A stretch of DNA of 64,000 nucleotides from positions 878,001 through 942,000 of the forward strand of contig JANCRA010000010.1 in NCBI GenBank assembly GCA_024362935.1, in the 5' to 3' direction. The notes beneath the pieces were generated by a model that was given only the letters and a program-made list of their open reading frames with translations, was not told the origin of the DNA and did not search any database. Positions 23,445 to 37,300 of the stretch are shown piece after piece (the first letter of the stretch is position 1; every line of letters begins with the position of its first letter). Made by a program: the position numbers and the translations under genes. Source of the stretch: Setophaga petechia (taxonomy: Eukaryota > Chordata > Aves > Passeriformes > Parulidae).

Positions 23445-26400
23445 CACATTAATACTTGAAAGGAAGGCATCTTAGACAACTTTCTTTTACATTTTGCAAA
23501 ACACACTGCAGCCCTCTGTGCAACTTCTAGAACACGATGGAAGTTGTTTAGTGAGCAGCAACGTTTTCCCCTTGCGAGACATTGTGAAAAAGCTATTTGC
23601 TCAGATGTAGGTATCAAGAAACACTTACTGCCGTGCACTGACAAGCTAATTGCTACACAGCACTGGGATTGTGTTAGCAGCTTGCAAAGTGCTAGAAAAC
23701 AGTACTTTCCCACTCTCTTGCCTTTCCCTACACATTAATACTTGAAAGGAAGGCGTCTTAGACAACTGTCTTTTTCTTGTGTCAAAACACACTGCAGCCC
23801 TCTGTGCAACTTCTAGAACACGATAGGAGATGTTTAGTGAGCAGGAAGGTTTTCTCCTTGGGAGACATAGTGAAAAAGTTATTTGCTTAGATGTAGGTGA
23901 CAGGAAACACTTACTGCAGTGAAGTGACAAGTTAATTGGTACACAGCACTGGGATTGTGTTAGCAGCCTGCAAAGTGCTAGAAAACAGTACTTTCCCACT
24001 CTCTTGCCTTTCCCTTCACATTAATACTTGAAAGGAAGGCATCTTAGACAACTTTCTTTTTCTTGTGTCAAAAAACTCTGCAGCCCTCTCTGCAACATCT
24101 ACTACACGATGGAAGTTGTTTAGTGAGCAGGAAGGTTTTCTCCTTGCGAGACATACTGAAAAAGCTATTTGCTTAGATGTAGGTGACAAGAAACACTTAC
24201 TGCAGTGCACTGAAAAGCTAACTGCTCCACAGCACTAGTACTGTCTTAGCAGCTTGCAAAGTGCTAGAAAACAGTACTTTCCCACTCTCTTGCCTTTCCC
24301 TTCACATTAATACTTGAAAGGAAGGCGTCTTAGACAACTTTGTTTTACATTTTGCAAAACACACTGCAGCCCTCTGTGCAACTTCTACAACACGATGGAA
24401 GTTGTTTAGTGAGCAGCAACGTTTTCCCCTTGCGAAACAAAGGGAAAAAGCTATTTGCTCAGATGTAGGTATCAAGAAACACTTACTGCCGTGCACTGAC
24501 AAGCTAATTGCTACACAGCACTGCGATTGTGTTAGCAGCTTGCAAAGTGCTAGAAAACAGTACTTTCCCACTCTCTTGCCTTTCCCTTCACATTAATACT
24601 TGAAAGGAAGGCGTCTTAGACAACTTTCTTTTTCTTGTTACAGAACACACTGCAGCCCTCTGTTCAACTTCTACAACACGATAGGAGATGTTTAGTGAGC
24701 AAGAAGGTTTTCTCCTTGGGAGACATAGTGAAAAAGCTATTTGCTTAGATGTAGGTGACAAGAAACACTTACTGCAGTGCATTCAAAAGCTAACTGCTAC
24801 ACAGCACTGGGATTGTGTTAGCAGCTTGCAAAGTGCTAGAAAACAGTACTTTCCCACTCTCTTGCCTTTCCCTACACATTAATACTTGAAAGGAAGGCGT
24901 CTTAGACAACTTTCTTTTTCTTGTTACAGAACACACTGCAGCCCTCTGTGCAACTTCTAGAACACGATAGGAGATGTTTAGTGAGCAGGAAGGTTTTCTC
25001 CTTGGGAGACATAGTGAAAAAGTTATTTGCTTAGATGTAGGTGACAAGAAACACTTACTGCAGTGAAGTGACAAGTTAATTGCTACACAGAACTGGGATT
25101 GTGTTAGCAGCCTGCAAAGTGCTAGAAAACAGTACTTTCCCACTCTCTTGCCTTTCCCTTCACATTAATACTTGAAAGGAAGGCATCTTAGACAACTTTC
25201 TTTTTCTTGTGTCAAAAAACTCTGCAGCCCTCTCTGCAACATCTACTACACGATGGAAGTTGTTTAGTGAGCAGGAAGGTTTTCTCCTTGCGAGACATAC
25301 TGAAAAAGCTATTTGCTTAGATGTAGGTGACAAGAAACACTTACTGCAGTGCACTGAAAAGCTAACTGCTCCACAGCACTAGTACTGTGTTAGCAGCTTG
25401 CAAAGTGCTAGAAAACAGTACTTTCCCACTCTCTTGCCTTTCCCTTCACATTAATACTTGAAAGGAAGGCGTCTTAGACAACTTTGTTTTACATTTTGCA
25501 AAACACACTGCAGCCCTCTGTGCAACTTCTACAACACGATGGAAGTTGTTTAGTGAGCAGCAACGTTTTCCCCTTGCGAAACAAAGTGAAAAAGCTATTT
25601 GCTCAGATGTAGGTATCAAGAAACACTTACTGCCGTGCACTGACAAGCTAATTGCTACACAGCACTGCGATTGTGTTAGCAGCTTGCAAAGTGCTAGAAA
25701 ACAGTACTTTCCCACTCTCTTGCCTTTCCCTTCACATTAATACTTGAAAGGAAGGCGTCTTAGACAACTTTCTTTTTCTTGTTACAGAACACACTGCAGC
25801 CCTCTGTTCAACTTCTAGAACACGATAGGAGATGTTTAGTGAGCAAGAAGGTTTTCTCCTTGGGAGACATAGTGAAAAAGCTATTTGCTTAGATGTAGGT
25901 GACAAGAAACACTTACTGCAGTGAAGTGACAAGTTAATTGGTACACAGCACTGGGATTGTGTTAGCAGCTCTCAAAGTGATTGAAAACAGTACTTTCCCA
26001 CTCTCTTGCCTTTCCCTTCACATTAATACTTGAAAGGAAGGCATCTTAGACAACTTTCTTTTTCTTGTGTCAAAAAACTCTGCAGCCCTCTCTGCCAGAT
26101 CTACAACACGATGGAAGTTGTTTAGTGAGCAGGAAGGTTTTCTCCTTGCGAGACATAGTGAAAAAGCTATTTGCTTAGATGTAGGTGACAAGAAACACTT
26201 ACTGCAGTGCACTGAACAGCTAACTGCTCCACAGCACTAGTACTGTGTTAGCAGCTTGCAAAGTGCTAGAAAACAGTACTTTCCCACTTTCTTGCCTTTC
26301 CCTTCACATTAATACTTGAAAGGAAGGCATCTTAGACAACTTTCTTTTTCTTGTGTCAAAAAACTCTGCAGCCCTCTCTGCAACATCTACAACACGATGG

Positions 26401-29400
26401 AAGTTGTTTAGTGAGCAGGAAGGTTTTCTCCTTGCGAGACATAGTGAAAAAGCTATTTGCTTAGATGTAGGTGACAAGAAACACTTACTGCAGTGCATTG
26501 AACAGCTAATTGCTACACAGAACTGGGATTGTGTTAGCAGCTTGCAAAGTGCTAGAAAACAGTACTTTCCCACTCTCTTGCCTTTCCCTTCACATTAATA
26601 CTTGAAAGGAAGGCGTCTTAGACAACTTTCTTTTTCTTGTTACAGAACACACTGCAGCCTTCTGTGCAACTTCTAGAACACGATAGGAGATGTTTAGTGA
26701 GCAAGAAGGTTTTCTCCTTGGGAGACATAGTGAAAAAGCTATTTGCTTAGATGTCGGTGACAAGAAACACTTACTTCAGTGGACTGAAAAGCTTACTGCT
26801 ACACAGCACTGCGATTGTGTTAGCAGCTTGCAAAGTGCTAGAAAACAGTACTTTCCCACTCTCTTGCCTTTCCCTTCACATTAATACTTGAAAGGAAGGC
26901 ATCTTAGACAACTTTCTTTTTCTTGTGTCAAAAAACTCTGCAGCCCTCTCTGCAACATCTACAACACGATGGAAGTTGTTTAGTGCGCAGGAAGGTTTTC
27001 TCCTTGCGAGACATTGTGAAAAAGCTATTTGCTTAGATGTAGGTGACAAGAAACACTTACTGCAGTGCACTGAACAGCTAATTGCTACACAGCACTGGGA
27101 TTGTGTTAGCAGCTTGCAAAGTGCTAGAAAACAGTACTTTCCCACTCTCTTGCCTTTCCCTTCACATTAATACTTGAAAGGAAGGCATCTTTGACAACTT
27201 TCTTTTATATTTTGCAAAACACACTGCAGCCCTCTGTGCAACTTCTACAACACGATGGAAGTTGTTTAGTGAGCAGCAACGTTTTCCCCTTGCGAGACAT
27301 TGTGAAAAAGCTATTTGCTCAGATGTAGGTATCAAGAAACACTTACTGCCGTGCACTGACAAGCTAATTGCTACACAGCACTGGGATTGTGTTAGCAGCT
27401 TGCAAAGTGCTAGAAAACAGTACTTTCCCACTCTCTTGCCTTTCCCTACACATTAATACTTGAAAGGAAGGCGTCTTAGACAACTTTCTTTTTCTTGTTA
27501 CAGAACACACTGCAGCCCTCTGTGCAACTTCTAGAACACGATAGGAGATGTTTAGTGAGCAGGAAGGTTTTCTCCTTGGGAGACATAGTGAAAAAGTTAT
27601 TTGCTTAGATGTAGGTGACAAGAAACACTTACTGCAGTGAAGTGACAAGTTAATTGGTACACAGCACTGGGATTGTGTTAGCAGCCTGCAAAGTGCTAGA
27701 AAACAGTACTTTCCCACTCTCTTGCCTTTCCCTTCACATTAATACTTGAAAGGAAGGCATCTTAGACAACTTTCTTTTTCTTGTGTCAAAAAACTCTGCA
27801 GCCCTCTCTGCAACATCTACTACACGATGGAAGTTGTTTAGTGAGCAGGAAGGTTTTCTCCTTGCGAGACATAGTGAAAAAGCTATTTGCTTAGATGTAG
27901 GTGACAAGAAACACTTACTGCAGTGCACTGAAAAGCTAACTGCTCCACAGCACTAGTACTGTGTTAGCAGCTTGCAAAGTGCTAGAAAACAGTACTTTCC
28001 CACTCTCTTGCCTTTCCCTTCACATTAATACTTGAAAGGAAGGCGTCTTAGACAACTTTCTTTTTCTTGTTACAGAACACACTGCAGCCCTATGTTCAAC
28101 TTCTACAACACGATGGAAGTTGTTTAGTGAGCAGCAACGTTTTCCCCTTGCGAGACAAAGTGAAAAAGCTATTTGCTCAGATGTAGGTATCAAGAAACAC
28201 TTACTCCAGTGCACTGACAATCTAATTGCTACACAGCACTGCGATTGTGTTAGCAGCTTGCAAAGTGCTAGAAAACAGTACTTTCCCACTCTCTTGCCTT
28301 TCCCTTCACATTAATACTTGAAAGGAAGGCGTCTTAGACAACTTTCTTTTTCTTGTTACAGAACACACTGCAGCCCTCTGTTCAACTTCTAGAACACGAT
28401 AGGAGATGTTTAGTGAGCAAGAAGGTTTTCTCCTTGGGAGACATAGTGAAAAAGCTATTTGCTTAGATGTAGGTGACAAGAAACACTTACTGCAGTGCAT
28501 TCAAAAGCTAACTGCTACACAGCACTGGGATTGTGTTAGCAGCCTGCAAAGTGCTAGAAAACAGTACTTTCCCACTCTCTTGCCTTTCCCTTCACATTAA
28601 TACTTGAAAGGAAGGCATCTTAGACAACTTTCTTTTTCTTGTGTCAAAAAACTCTGCAGCCCTCTCTGCAACATCTACAACACGATGGAAGTTGTTTAGT
28701 GAGCAGGAAGGTTTTCTCCTTGCGAGACATAGTGAAAAAGCTATTTGCTTAGATGTAGGTGACAAGAAACACTTACTGCCGTGCACTGAACAGCTAATTG
28801 CTACACAGAACTGGGATTGTGTTAGCAGCTTGCAAAGTGCTAGAAAACAGTACTTTCCCACTCTCTTGCCTTTCCCTTCACATTAATACTTGAAAGGAAG
28901 GCATCTTAGACAACTTTCTTTTTCTTGTGTCAAAAAACTCTGCAGCCCTCTCTGCAACATCTACAACACGATGGAAGTTGTTTAGTGAGCAGGAAGGTTT
29001 TCTCCTTGCGAGACGTAGTGAAAAAGCTATTTGCTTAGATGTAGGTGACAAGAAACACTTACTGCAGTGCACTGAACAGCTAATTGCTACACAGAACTGG
29101 GATTGTGTTAGCAGCTTGCAAAGTGCTAGAAAACAGTACTTTCCCACTCTCTTGCCTTTCCCTTCACATTAATACTTGAAAGGAAGGCGTCTTAGACAAC
29201 TTTCTTTTTCTTGTTACAGAACACACTGCAGCCCTCTGTGCAACTTCTAGAACACGATAGGAAATGTTTAGTGAGCAGGAAGGTTTTCTCCTTGCGAGAC
29301 ATAGTGAAAAAGCTATTTGCTTAGATATAGGTGACAAGAAACCCTTACTCCAGTGCAGTGACAAGTTAATTGGTACACAGCACTGGGATTGTGTTAGCAG

Positions 29401-29450
29401 CCTGCAAAGTGCTAGAAAACAGTACTTTCCCACTCTCTTGCCTTTCCCTT
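23445..29450. repeat. Standard monomer block 5 (21 x 286 bp)
   Basis: The order is A-B-C-A-B-B-C-A-B-C-C-B-C-A-B-C-A-B-C-C-B. The left nine monomers follow block 4 and share its unusual B-B pair (24589 and 24875). The right part follows block 3, including the A-like monomer with B-like left half (28021). The block therefore looks like a recombinant of the two neighbouring block types. The monomer at 26591 carries 'cttacttcagtgg', a private change. Confidence 0.92.
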
Positions 29451-29465
29451 CACATTAATACTTGA

Positions 29466-29942
29466 AAGGAAGGCGTCTTAGACAACTTTCTTTTTCTTGC
29501 TGCAAAACATTCTGCAGCCCTCTGTGCAACCTGTACAGCACGATGGAAGTTGTTTAATGAGCAGGAACATTTTCTCCTAGTGAGAGATAGTGAAAAAGCT
29601 TTTTGCTTAGATGTAGGTTACCACAGGCAGTTACTGCAGTGCACTGCAAATCTAATAGATGCACAACACTGGGATTGTGTGCCCAGCTTGCAAAGTGGTA
29701 GGAAACAGTACCTTTCCACTCTTCCTGCTTTTTCCATGCACATTACTATTCGAATGGAAAGAATTTTAGACAACTTTCTTTGGCTTCTTGCAAAACACTC
29801 TGCACACCTGCCTGCAATCTCTAGAAGTCGATGGGAGATATTTTCTGAACTGGCTCAGTTTCTCTTTGCAAGACATGGGGAAAAAGCAATTTGCTTAGAT
29901 ATAGGTGAAAAGAGGCACCTACTACAGTGCACTGCAAGCTAA
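29466..29942 (+). pseudogene. Fossil open frame across D1-D2, unbroken, lineage II
   Basis: About 158 codons. It has S in place of I at the VRDxEKAF site and N in place of K in TAxLI. Open frame retained. Confidence 0.25.
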
Positions 29943-30039
29943 TTGCTGCACAACACGCAGATTGTGTAAGCAGGTTGCAAACTGATAGAAAACAGTACCT
30001 CTCCCTTCTCCTGCCTTTTTTATTCACATTTCTATTTGA

Positions 30040-30420
30040 ATGCAAGGCGTTTTAGACAACTTTCTTTTGCTTCTTGCAAAACACTCTGCACACCTGCCTG
30101 CAATCTCTAGAAGTCGATGGGAGATGTTTTCTGAACTGGCTCAGTTTCTCCTTGCGAGACATGGGGAAAAAGCAATTTGCTTAGATGCAGGTGAAAAGAG
30201 GCACCTACTACAATGCACTGAAAAACTAATTGCTGCACAACTCTGGGATTGTGTAAGCAGCTTACAAACAGATAGAAAACAGCACCTTTCCACTCTCCTG
30301 CCTTTTCCATTGGCATTACTATTCGAATGGCAGCAGTTTTGGACAACTTTCTTTTGCTTCTTGCAAAACACTCTGCACACCTCCGTGCAACTTCTAGAAA
30401 AAATGAGAGTTGTTTTCTGA
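30040..30420 (+). pseudogene. D3 open frame, 126 codons
   Basis: Same translation as the others. One silent change (CAG to CAA in LLQC) is specific to this copy. Confidence 0.2.
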
Positions 30421-30763
30421 ACTGGTACAGTTTCTCCTGAAGAGATATAATGCAAACGCTATTGGCTTAGATGTAGTAACAATAGGCAATTATTACAGTG
30501 CACTGCAAAGTCAATCGTAGTAGAACACTGGGATTGTGTGTCCAGCTTGCAAACTGGTAGAAAACAGTACCGATCCGCTCTCCTGCATTTTCCCTTTCCA
30601 GGAACATTCGAATTGATGGCTTTTTTGGACAAGTTACTTTTTCTTGTTGCAAAACACGCTGCAGAGCTGCCTGCAACCTCTAGAGCACGATGGGAGGTTT
30701 TTTGTGAACAGACACAGTTTCTCCTGGCGAGACATAATGAAAAAGCTTTTTGCTAAGGTGTAG

Positions 30764-30968
30764 CCGGCAGGAGACGCTAAAGACCAGGAGACGGAGCACT
30801 GTGCCTTTAAACGCCGCTTCCGGGTGTCTCTCGGCCGTAGCTGTTCTCCGGAGCACGCCGCGATCGGCGTAACGACACCAGATTCTTCGCGCCAAGAAGC
30901 GTCTTCTCCTTCTCCGGGAAAAAGAGACTGCGGCAGCTTCTGAACGGCGAACTACGAAGCGGCACAAA
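30764..30968 (+). other. CpG-rich insert, candidate promoter (copy 6)
   Basis: Shares 'ctttaaacgcc' and 'cggccgtagc' only with copy 7. The first makes a TTTAAA, TATA-like in appearance; the second adds a CpG. The ETS-type site is at 30817-30825. It is the only copy whose downstream donor-like GT is lost. Confidence 0.6.
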
Positions 30969-31037
30969 ACTGGGATTGGATAAGCAGCTTTCAAAGTGAT
31001 AGAAAACAGTACTTTCCCACTCTCTTGCCTTTCCCTT

Positions 31038-31322
31038 CACATTAATACTTGAAAGGAAGGCATCTTAGACAACTTTCTTTTACATTTTGCAAAACACACT
31101 GCAGCCCTCTGTTCAACTTCTAGAACACGATAGGAAATGTTTAGTGAGCAGGAAGGTTTTCTCCTTGCGAGACATAGTGAAAAAGCATTTGCTTAGATAT
31201 AGGTGACAAGAAACCCTTACTGCAGTGCAGTGACAAGTTAATTGGTACACAGCACTGGGATTGTGTTAGCAGCTTGCAAAGTGCTAGAAAACAGTACTTT
31301 CCCACTCTCTTGCCTTTCCCTT
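31038..31322. repeat. Lineage II entry monomer, A/B hybrid with 1-bp deletion
   Basis: The left half is A-like ('cattttgcaaaac'), and from 'ctgttcaacttctag' onward it is B-like ('cgataggaaatg', 'cccttactgcag'). A base is missing at 31186/31187. The same hybrid with the same deletion follows the other two lineage II modules (50642-50926 and 61386-61670) and never follows lineage I, so it travels with the module. Confidence 0.9.
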
Positions 31323-34300
31323 CACATTAATACTTGAAAGGAAGGCGTCTTAGACAACTTTCTTTTTCTTGTGTCAAAACACACTGCAGCCCTCTGTGCA
31401 ATTGCTAGAACACGATAGGAAATGTTTAGGGAGCAGGAAGGTTTTCTCCTTGCGAGACATAGTGAAAAAGCTATTTGCTTAGATGGAGGTGACAAGAAAC
31501 CCTTACTGCAGTGCAGTGACAAGTTAATTGGTACACAGCACTGGGATTGTGTTAGCAGCTTGCAAAGTGCTAGAAAACAGTACTTTCCCACTCTCTTGCC
31601 TTTCCCTTCACATTAATACTTGAAAGGAAGGCATCTTAGACAACTTTCTTTTATATTTTGCAAAACACACTGCAGCCCTCTGTGCAACTTCTAGAACACG
31701 ATGGAAGTTGTTTAGTGAGCAGCAACGTTTTCCCCTTGCGAGACATTGTGAAAAAGCTATTTGCTCAGATGTAGGTATCAAGAAACACTTACTGCCGTGC
31801 ACTGACAAGCTAATTGCTACACAGCACTGGGATTGTGTTAGCAGCTTGCAAAGTGCTAGAAAACAGTACTTTCCCACTCTCTTGCCTTTCCCTACACATT
31901 AATACTTGAAAGGAAGGCGTCTTAGACAACTTTCTTTTTCTTGTTACAGAACACACTGCAGCCCTCTGTGCAACTTCTAGAACACGATAGGAGATGTTTA
32001 GTGAGCAGGAAGGTTTTCTCCTTGGGAGACATAGTGAAAAAGTTATTTGCTTAGATGTAGGTGACAGGAAACACTTACTGCAGTGAAGTGACAAGTTAAT
32101 TGGTACACAGCACTGGGATTGTGTTAGCAGCTCTCAAAGTGATAGAAAACAGTACTTTCCCACTCTCTTGCCTTTCCCTTCACATTAATACTTGAAAGGA
32201 AGGCATCTTAGACAACTTTCTTTTTCTTGTGTCAAAAAACTCTGCAGCCCTCTCTGCAACATCTACTACACGATGGAAGTTGTTTAGTGAGCAGGAAGGT
32301 TTTCTCCTTGCGAGACATACTGAAAAAGCTATTTGCTTAGATGTAGGTGACAAGAAACACTTACTGCAGTGCACTGAAAAGCTAACTGCTCCACAGCACT
32401 AGTACTGTGTTAGCAGCTTGCAAAGTGCTAGAAAACAGTACTTTCCCACTCTCTTGCCTTTCCCTTCACATTAATACTTGAAAGGAAGGCGTCTTAGACA
32501 ACTTTGTTTTACATTTTGCAAAACACACTGCAGCCCTCTGTGCAACTTCTACAACACGATGGAAGTTGTTTAGTGAGCAGCAACGTTTTCCTCTTGCGAA
32601 ACAAAGGGAAAAAGCTATTTGCTCAGATGTAGGTATCAAGAAACACTTACTGCCGTGCACTGACAAGCTCATTGCTACACAGCACTGCGATTGTGTTAGC
32701 AGCTTGCAAAGTGCTAGAAAACAGTACTTTCCCACTCTCTTGCCTTTCCCTTCACATTAATACTTGAAAGGAAGGCGTCTTAGACAACTTTCTTTTTCTT
32801 GTTACAGAACACACTGCAGCCCTATGTTCAACTTCTACAACACGATAGGAGATGTTTAGTGAGCAAGAAGGTTTTCTCCTTGGGAGACATAGTGAAAAAG
32901 CTATTTGCTTAGATGTAGGTGACAAGAAACACTTACTGCAGTGCATTCAAAAGCTAACTGCTACACAGCACTGGGATTGTGTTAGCAGCCTGCAAAGTGC
33001 TAGAAAACAGTACTTTCCCACTCTCTTGCCTTTCCCTTCACATTAATACTTGAAAGGAAGGCATCTTAGACAACTTTCTTTTTCTTGTGTCAAAAAACTC
33101 TGCAGCCCTCTCTGCCAGATCTACAACACGATGGAAGTTGTTTAGTGAGCAGGAAGGTTTTCTCCTTGCGAGACATAGTGAAAAAGCTATTTGCTTAGAT
33201 GTAGGTGACAAGAAACACTTACTGCAGTGCACTGAACAGCTAACTGCTCCACAGCACTAGTACTGTGTTAGCAGCTTGCAAAGTGCTAGAAAACAGTACT
33301 TTCCCACTTTCTTGCCTTTCCCTTCACATTAATACTTGAAAGGAAGGCATCTTAGACAACTTTCTTTTTCTTGTGTCAAAAAACTCTGCAGCCCTCTCTG
33401 CAACATCTACAACACGATGGAAGTTGTTTAGTGAGCAGGAAGGTTTTCTCCTTGCGAGACATAGTGAAAAAGCTATTTGCTTAGATGTAGGTGACAAGAA
33501 ACACTTACTGCAGTGCATTGAACAGCTAATTGCTACACAGAACTGGGATTGTGTTAGCAGCTTGCAAAGTGCTAGAAAACAGTACTTTCCCACTCTCTTG
33601 CCTTTCCCTTCACATTAATACTTGAAAGGAAGGCATCTTAGACAACTTTCTTTTTCTTGTGTCAAAAAACTCTGCAGCCTTCTCTGCAACATCTACATCA
33701 CGATGGAATTTGTTTAGTGAGCAGGAAGGTTTTCTCCTTGCGGGACATAGTGAAAAAGCTTTTTGCTTAGATGTAGGAGACAAGAAACACTTACTGCAGT
33801 GCACTGAACAGCTAACTGCTACACAGCACTAGGACTGTGTTAGCAGCTTGCAAAGTGCTAGAAAACAGTACTTTCCCACTCTCTTGCCTTTCCCTTCACA
33901 TTAATACTTGAAAGGAAGGCGTCTTAGACAACTTTCTTTTTCTTGTTACAGAACACACTGCAGCCTTCTGTGCAACTTCTAGAACACGATAGGAGATGTT
34001 TAGTGAGCAAGAAGGTTTTCTCCTTGGGAGACATAGTGAAAAAGCTATTTGCTTAGATGTCGGTGACAAGAAACACTTACTGCAGTGGACTGAAAAGCTT
34101 ACTGCTACACAGCACTGCGATTGTGTTAGCAGCCTGCAAAGTGCTAGAAAACAGTACTTTCCCACTCTCTTGCCTTTCCCTTCACATTAATACTTGAAAG
34201 GAAGGCATCTTAGACAACTTTCTTTTTCTTGTGTCAAAAAACTCTGCAGCCCTCTCTGCAACATCTACAACACGATGGAAGTTGTTTAGTGCGCAGGAAG

Positions 34301-37300
34301 GTTTTCTCCTTTCGAGACATTGTGAAAAAGCTATTTGCTTAGATGTAGGTGACAAGAAACACTTACTGCAGTGCACTGAACAGCTAATTGCTACACAGCA
34401 CTGGGATTGTGTTAGCAGCTTGCAAAGTGCTAGAAAACAGTACTTTCCCACTCTCTTGCCTTTCCCTTCACATTAATACTTGAAAGGAAGGCGTCTTAGA
34501 CAACTTTCTTTTTCTTGTGTCAAAACACAGTGCAGCCCTCTGTGCAACTTCTAGGACACGATAGGAAATGTTTAGGGAGCAGGAAGGTTTTCTCCTTGCG
34601 AGACATAGTGAAAAAGCTATTTGCTTAGATGGAGGTGACAAGAAACCCTTACTGCAGTGCAGTGACAAGTTAATTGGTACACAGCACTGGGATTGTGTTA
34701 GCAGCTCTCAAAGTGCTAGAAAACAGTACTTTCCCACTCTCTTGCCTTTCCCTTCACATTAATACTTGAAAGGAAGGCATCTTTGACAACTTTCTTTTAT
34801 ATTTTGCAAAACACACTGCAGCCCTCTGTGCAACTTCTACAACACGATGGAAGTTGTTTAGTGAGCAGCAACGTTTTCCCCTTGCGAGACATTGTGAAAA
34901 AGCTATTTGCTCAGATGTAGGTATCAAGAAACACTTACTGCCGTGCACTGACAAGCTAATTGCTACACAGCACTGGGATTGTGTTAGCAGCTTGCAAAGT
35001 GCTAGAAAACAGTACTTTCCCACTCTCTTGCCTTTCCCTACACATTAATACTTGAAAGGAAGGCGTCTTAGACAACTTTCTTTTTCTTGTTACAGAACAC
35101 ACTGCAGCCCTCTGTGCAACTTCTAGAACACGATAGGAGATGTTTAGTGAGCAGGAAGGTTTTCTCCTTGGGAGACATAGTGAAAAAGTTATTTGCTTAG
35201 ATGTAGGTGACAGGAAACACTTACTGCAGTGAAGTGACAAGTTAATTGGTACACAGCACTGGGATTGTGTTAGCAGCCTGCAAAGTGCTAGAAAACAGTA
35301 CTTTCCCACTCTCTTGCCTTTCCCTTCACATTAATACTTGAAAGGAAGGCATCTTAGACAACTTTCTTTTTCTTGTGTCAAAAAACTCTGCAGCCCTCTC
35401 TGCAACATCTACTACACGATGGAAGTTGTTTAGTGAGCAGGAAGGTTTTCTCCTTGCGAGACATAGTGAAAAAGCTATTTGCTTAGATGTAGGTGACAAG
35501 AAACACTTACTGCAGTGCACTGAAAAGCTAACTGCTCCACAGCACTAGTACTGTGTTAGCAGCTTGCAAAGTGCTAGAAAACAGTACTTTCCCACTCTCT
35601 TGCCTTTCCCTTCACATTAATACTTGAAAGGAAGGCGTCTTAGACAACTTTGTTTTACATTTTGCAAAACACACTGCAGCCCTCTGTGCAACTTCTACAA
35701 CACGATGGAAGTTGTTTAGTGAGCAGCAACGTTTTCCCCTTGCGAAACAAAGTGAAAAAGCTATTTGCTCAGATGTAGGTATCAAGAAACACTTACTGCC
35801 GTGCACTGACAAGCTAATTGCTACACAGCACTGCGATTGTGTTAGCAGCTTGCAAAGTGCTAGAAAACAGTACTTTCCCACTCTCTTGCCTTTCCCTTCA
35901 CATTAATACTTGAAAGGAAGGCGTCTTAGACAACTTTCTTTTTCTTGTTACAGAACACACTGCAGCCCTCTGTTCAACTTCTAGAACACGATAGGAGATG
36001 TTTAGTGAGCAAGAAGGTTTTCTCCTTGGGAGACATAGTGAAAAAGCTATTTGCTTAGATGTAGGTGACAAGAAACACTTAATGCAGTGAAGTGACAAGT
36101 TAATTGGTACACAGCACTGGGATTGTGTTAGCAGCTCTCAAAGTGATTGAAAACAGTACTTTCCCACTCTCTTGCCTTTCCCTTCACATTAATACTTGAA
36201 AGGAAGGCGTCTTAGACAACTTTCTTTTTCTTGTGTCAAAAAACTCTGCAGCCCTCTCTGCCAGATCTACAACACGATGGAAGTTGTTTAGTGAGCAGGA
36301 AGGTTTTCTCCTTGCGAGACATAGTGAAAAAGCTATTTGCTTAGATGTAGGTGACAAGAAACACTTACTGCAGTGCACTGAACAGCTAACTGCTCCACAG
36401 CACTAGTACTGTGTTAGCAGCTTGCAAAGTGCTAGAAAACCGTACTTTCCCACTTTCTTGCCTTTCCCTTCACATTAATACTTGAAAGGAAGGCATCTTA
36501 GACAACTTTCTTTTTCTTGTGTCAAAAAACTCTGCAGCCCTCTCTGCAACATCTACAACACGATGGAAGTTGTTTAGTGAGCAGGAAGGTTTTCTCCTTG
36601 CGAGACATAGTGAAAAAGCTATTTGCTTAGATGTAGGTGACAAGAAACACTTACTGCAGTGCATTGAACAGCTAATTGCTACACAGAACTGGGATTGTGT
36701 TAGCAGCTTGCAAAGTGCTAGAAAACAGTACTTTCCCACTCTCTTGCCTTTCCCTTCACATTAATACTTGAAAGGAAGGCATCTTAGACAACTTTCTTTT
36801 TCTTGTGTCAAAAAACTCTGCAGCCTTCTCTGCAACATCTACATCACGATGGAATTTGTTTAGTGAGCAGGAAGGTTTTCTCCTTGCGGGACATAGTGAA
36901 AAAGCTTTTTGCTTAGATGTAGGAGACAAGAAACACTTACTGCAGTGCACTGAACAGCTAACTGCTACACAGCACTAGGACTGTGTTAGCAGCTTGCAAA
37001 GTGCTAGAAAACAGTACTTTCCCACTCTCTTGCCTTTCCCTTCACATTAATACTTGAAAGGAAGGCGTCTTAGACAACTTTCTTTTTCTTGTTACAGAAC
37101 ACACTGCAGCCTTCTGTGCAACTTCTAGAACACGATAGGAGATGTTTAGTGAGCAAGAAGGTTTTCTCCTTGGGAGACATAGTGAAAAAGCTATTTGCTT
37201 AGATGTCGGTGACAAGAAACACTTACTGCAGTGGACTGAAAAGCTTACTGCTACACAGCACTGCGATTGTGTTAGCAGCCTGCAAAGTGCTAGAAAACAG

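Larger units (their letters stand above)
29451..31037. repeat. Module D, copy 5 (first of lineage II)
   Basis: Diagnostic lineage II changes are 'gagagatagtg' in D1 (I to S in the fossil frame), 'ccttttttattc' at the end of D2, and 'ttaaacgcc' with 'ggccgtag' in the insert. The D2 change creates AATAAA on the minus strand at 30019-30024. This copy also has 'gattggataagc' in place of 'gattgggtaagc', which removes the donor-like GT at 30980-30981. Confidence 0.95.
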
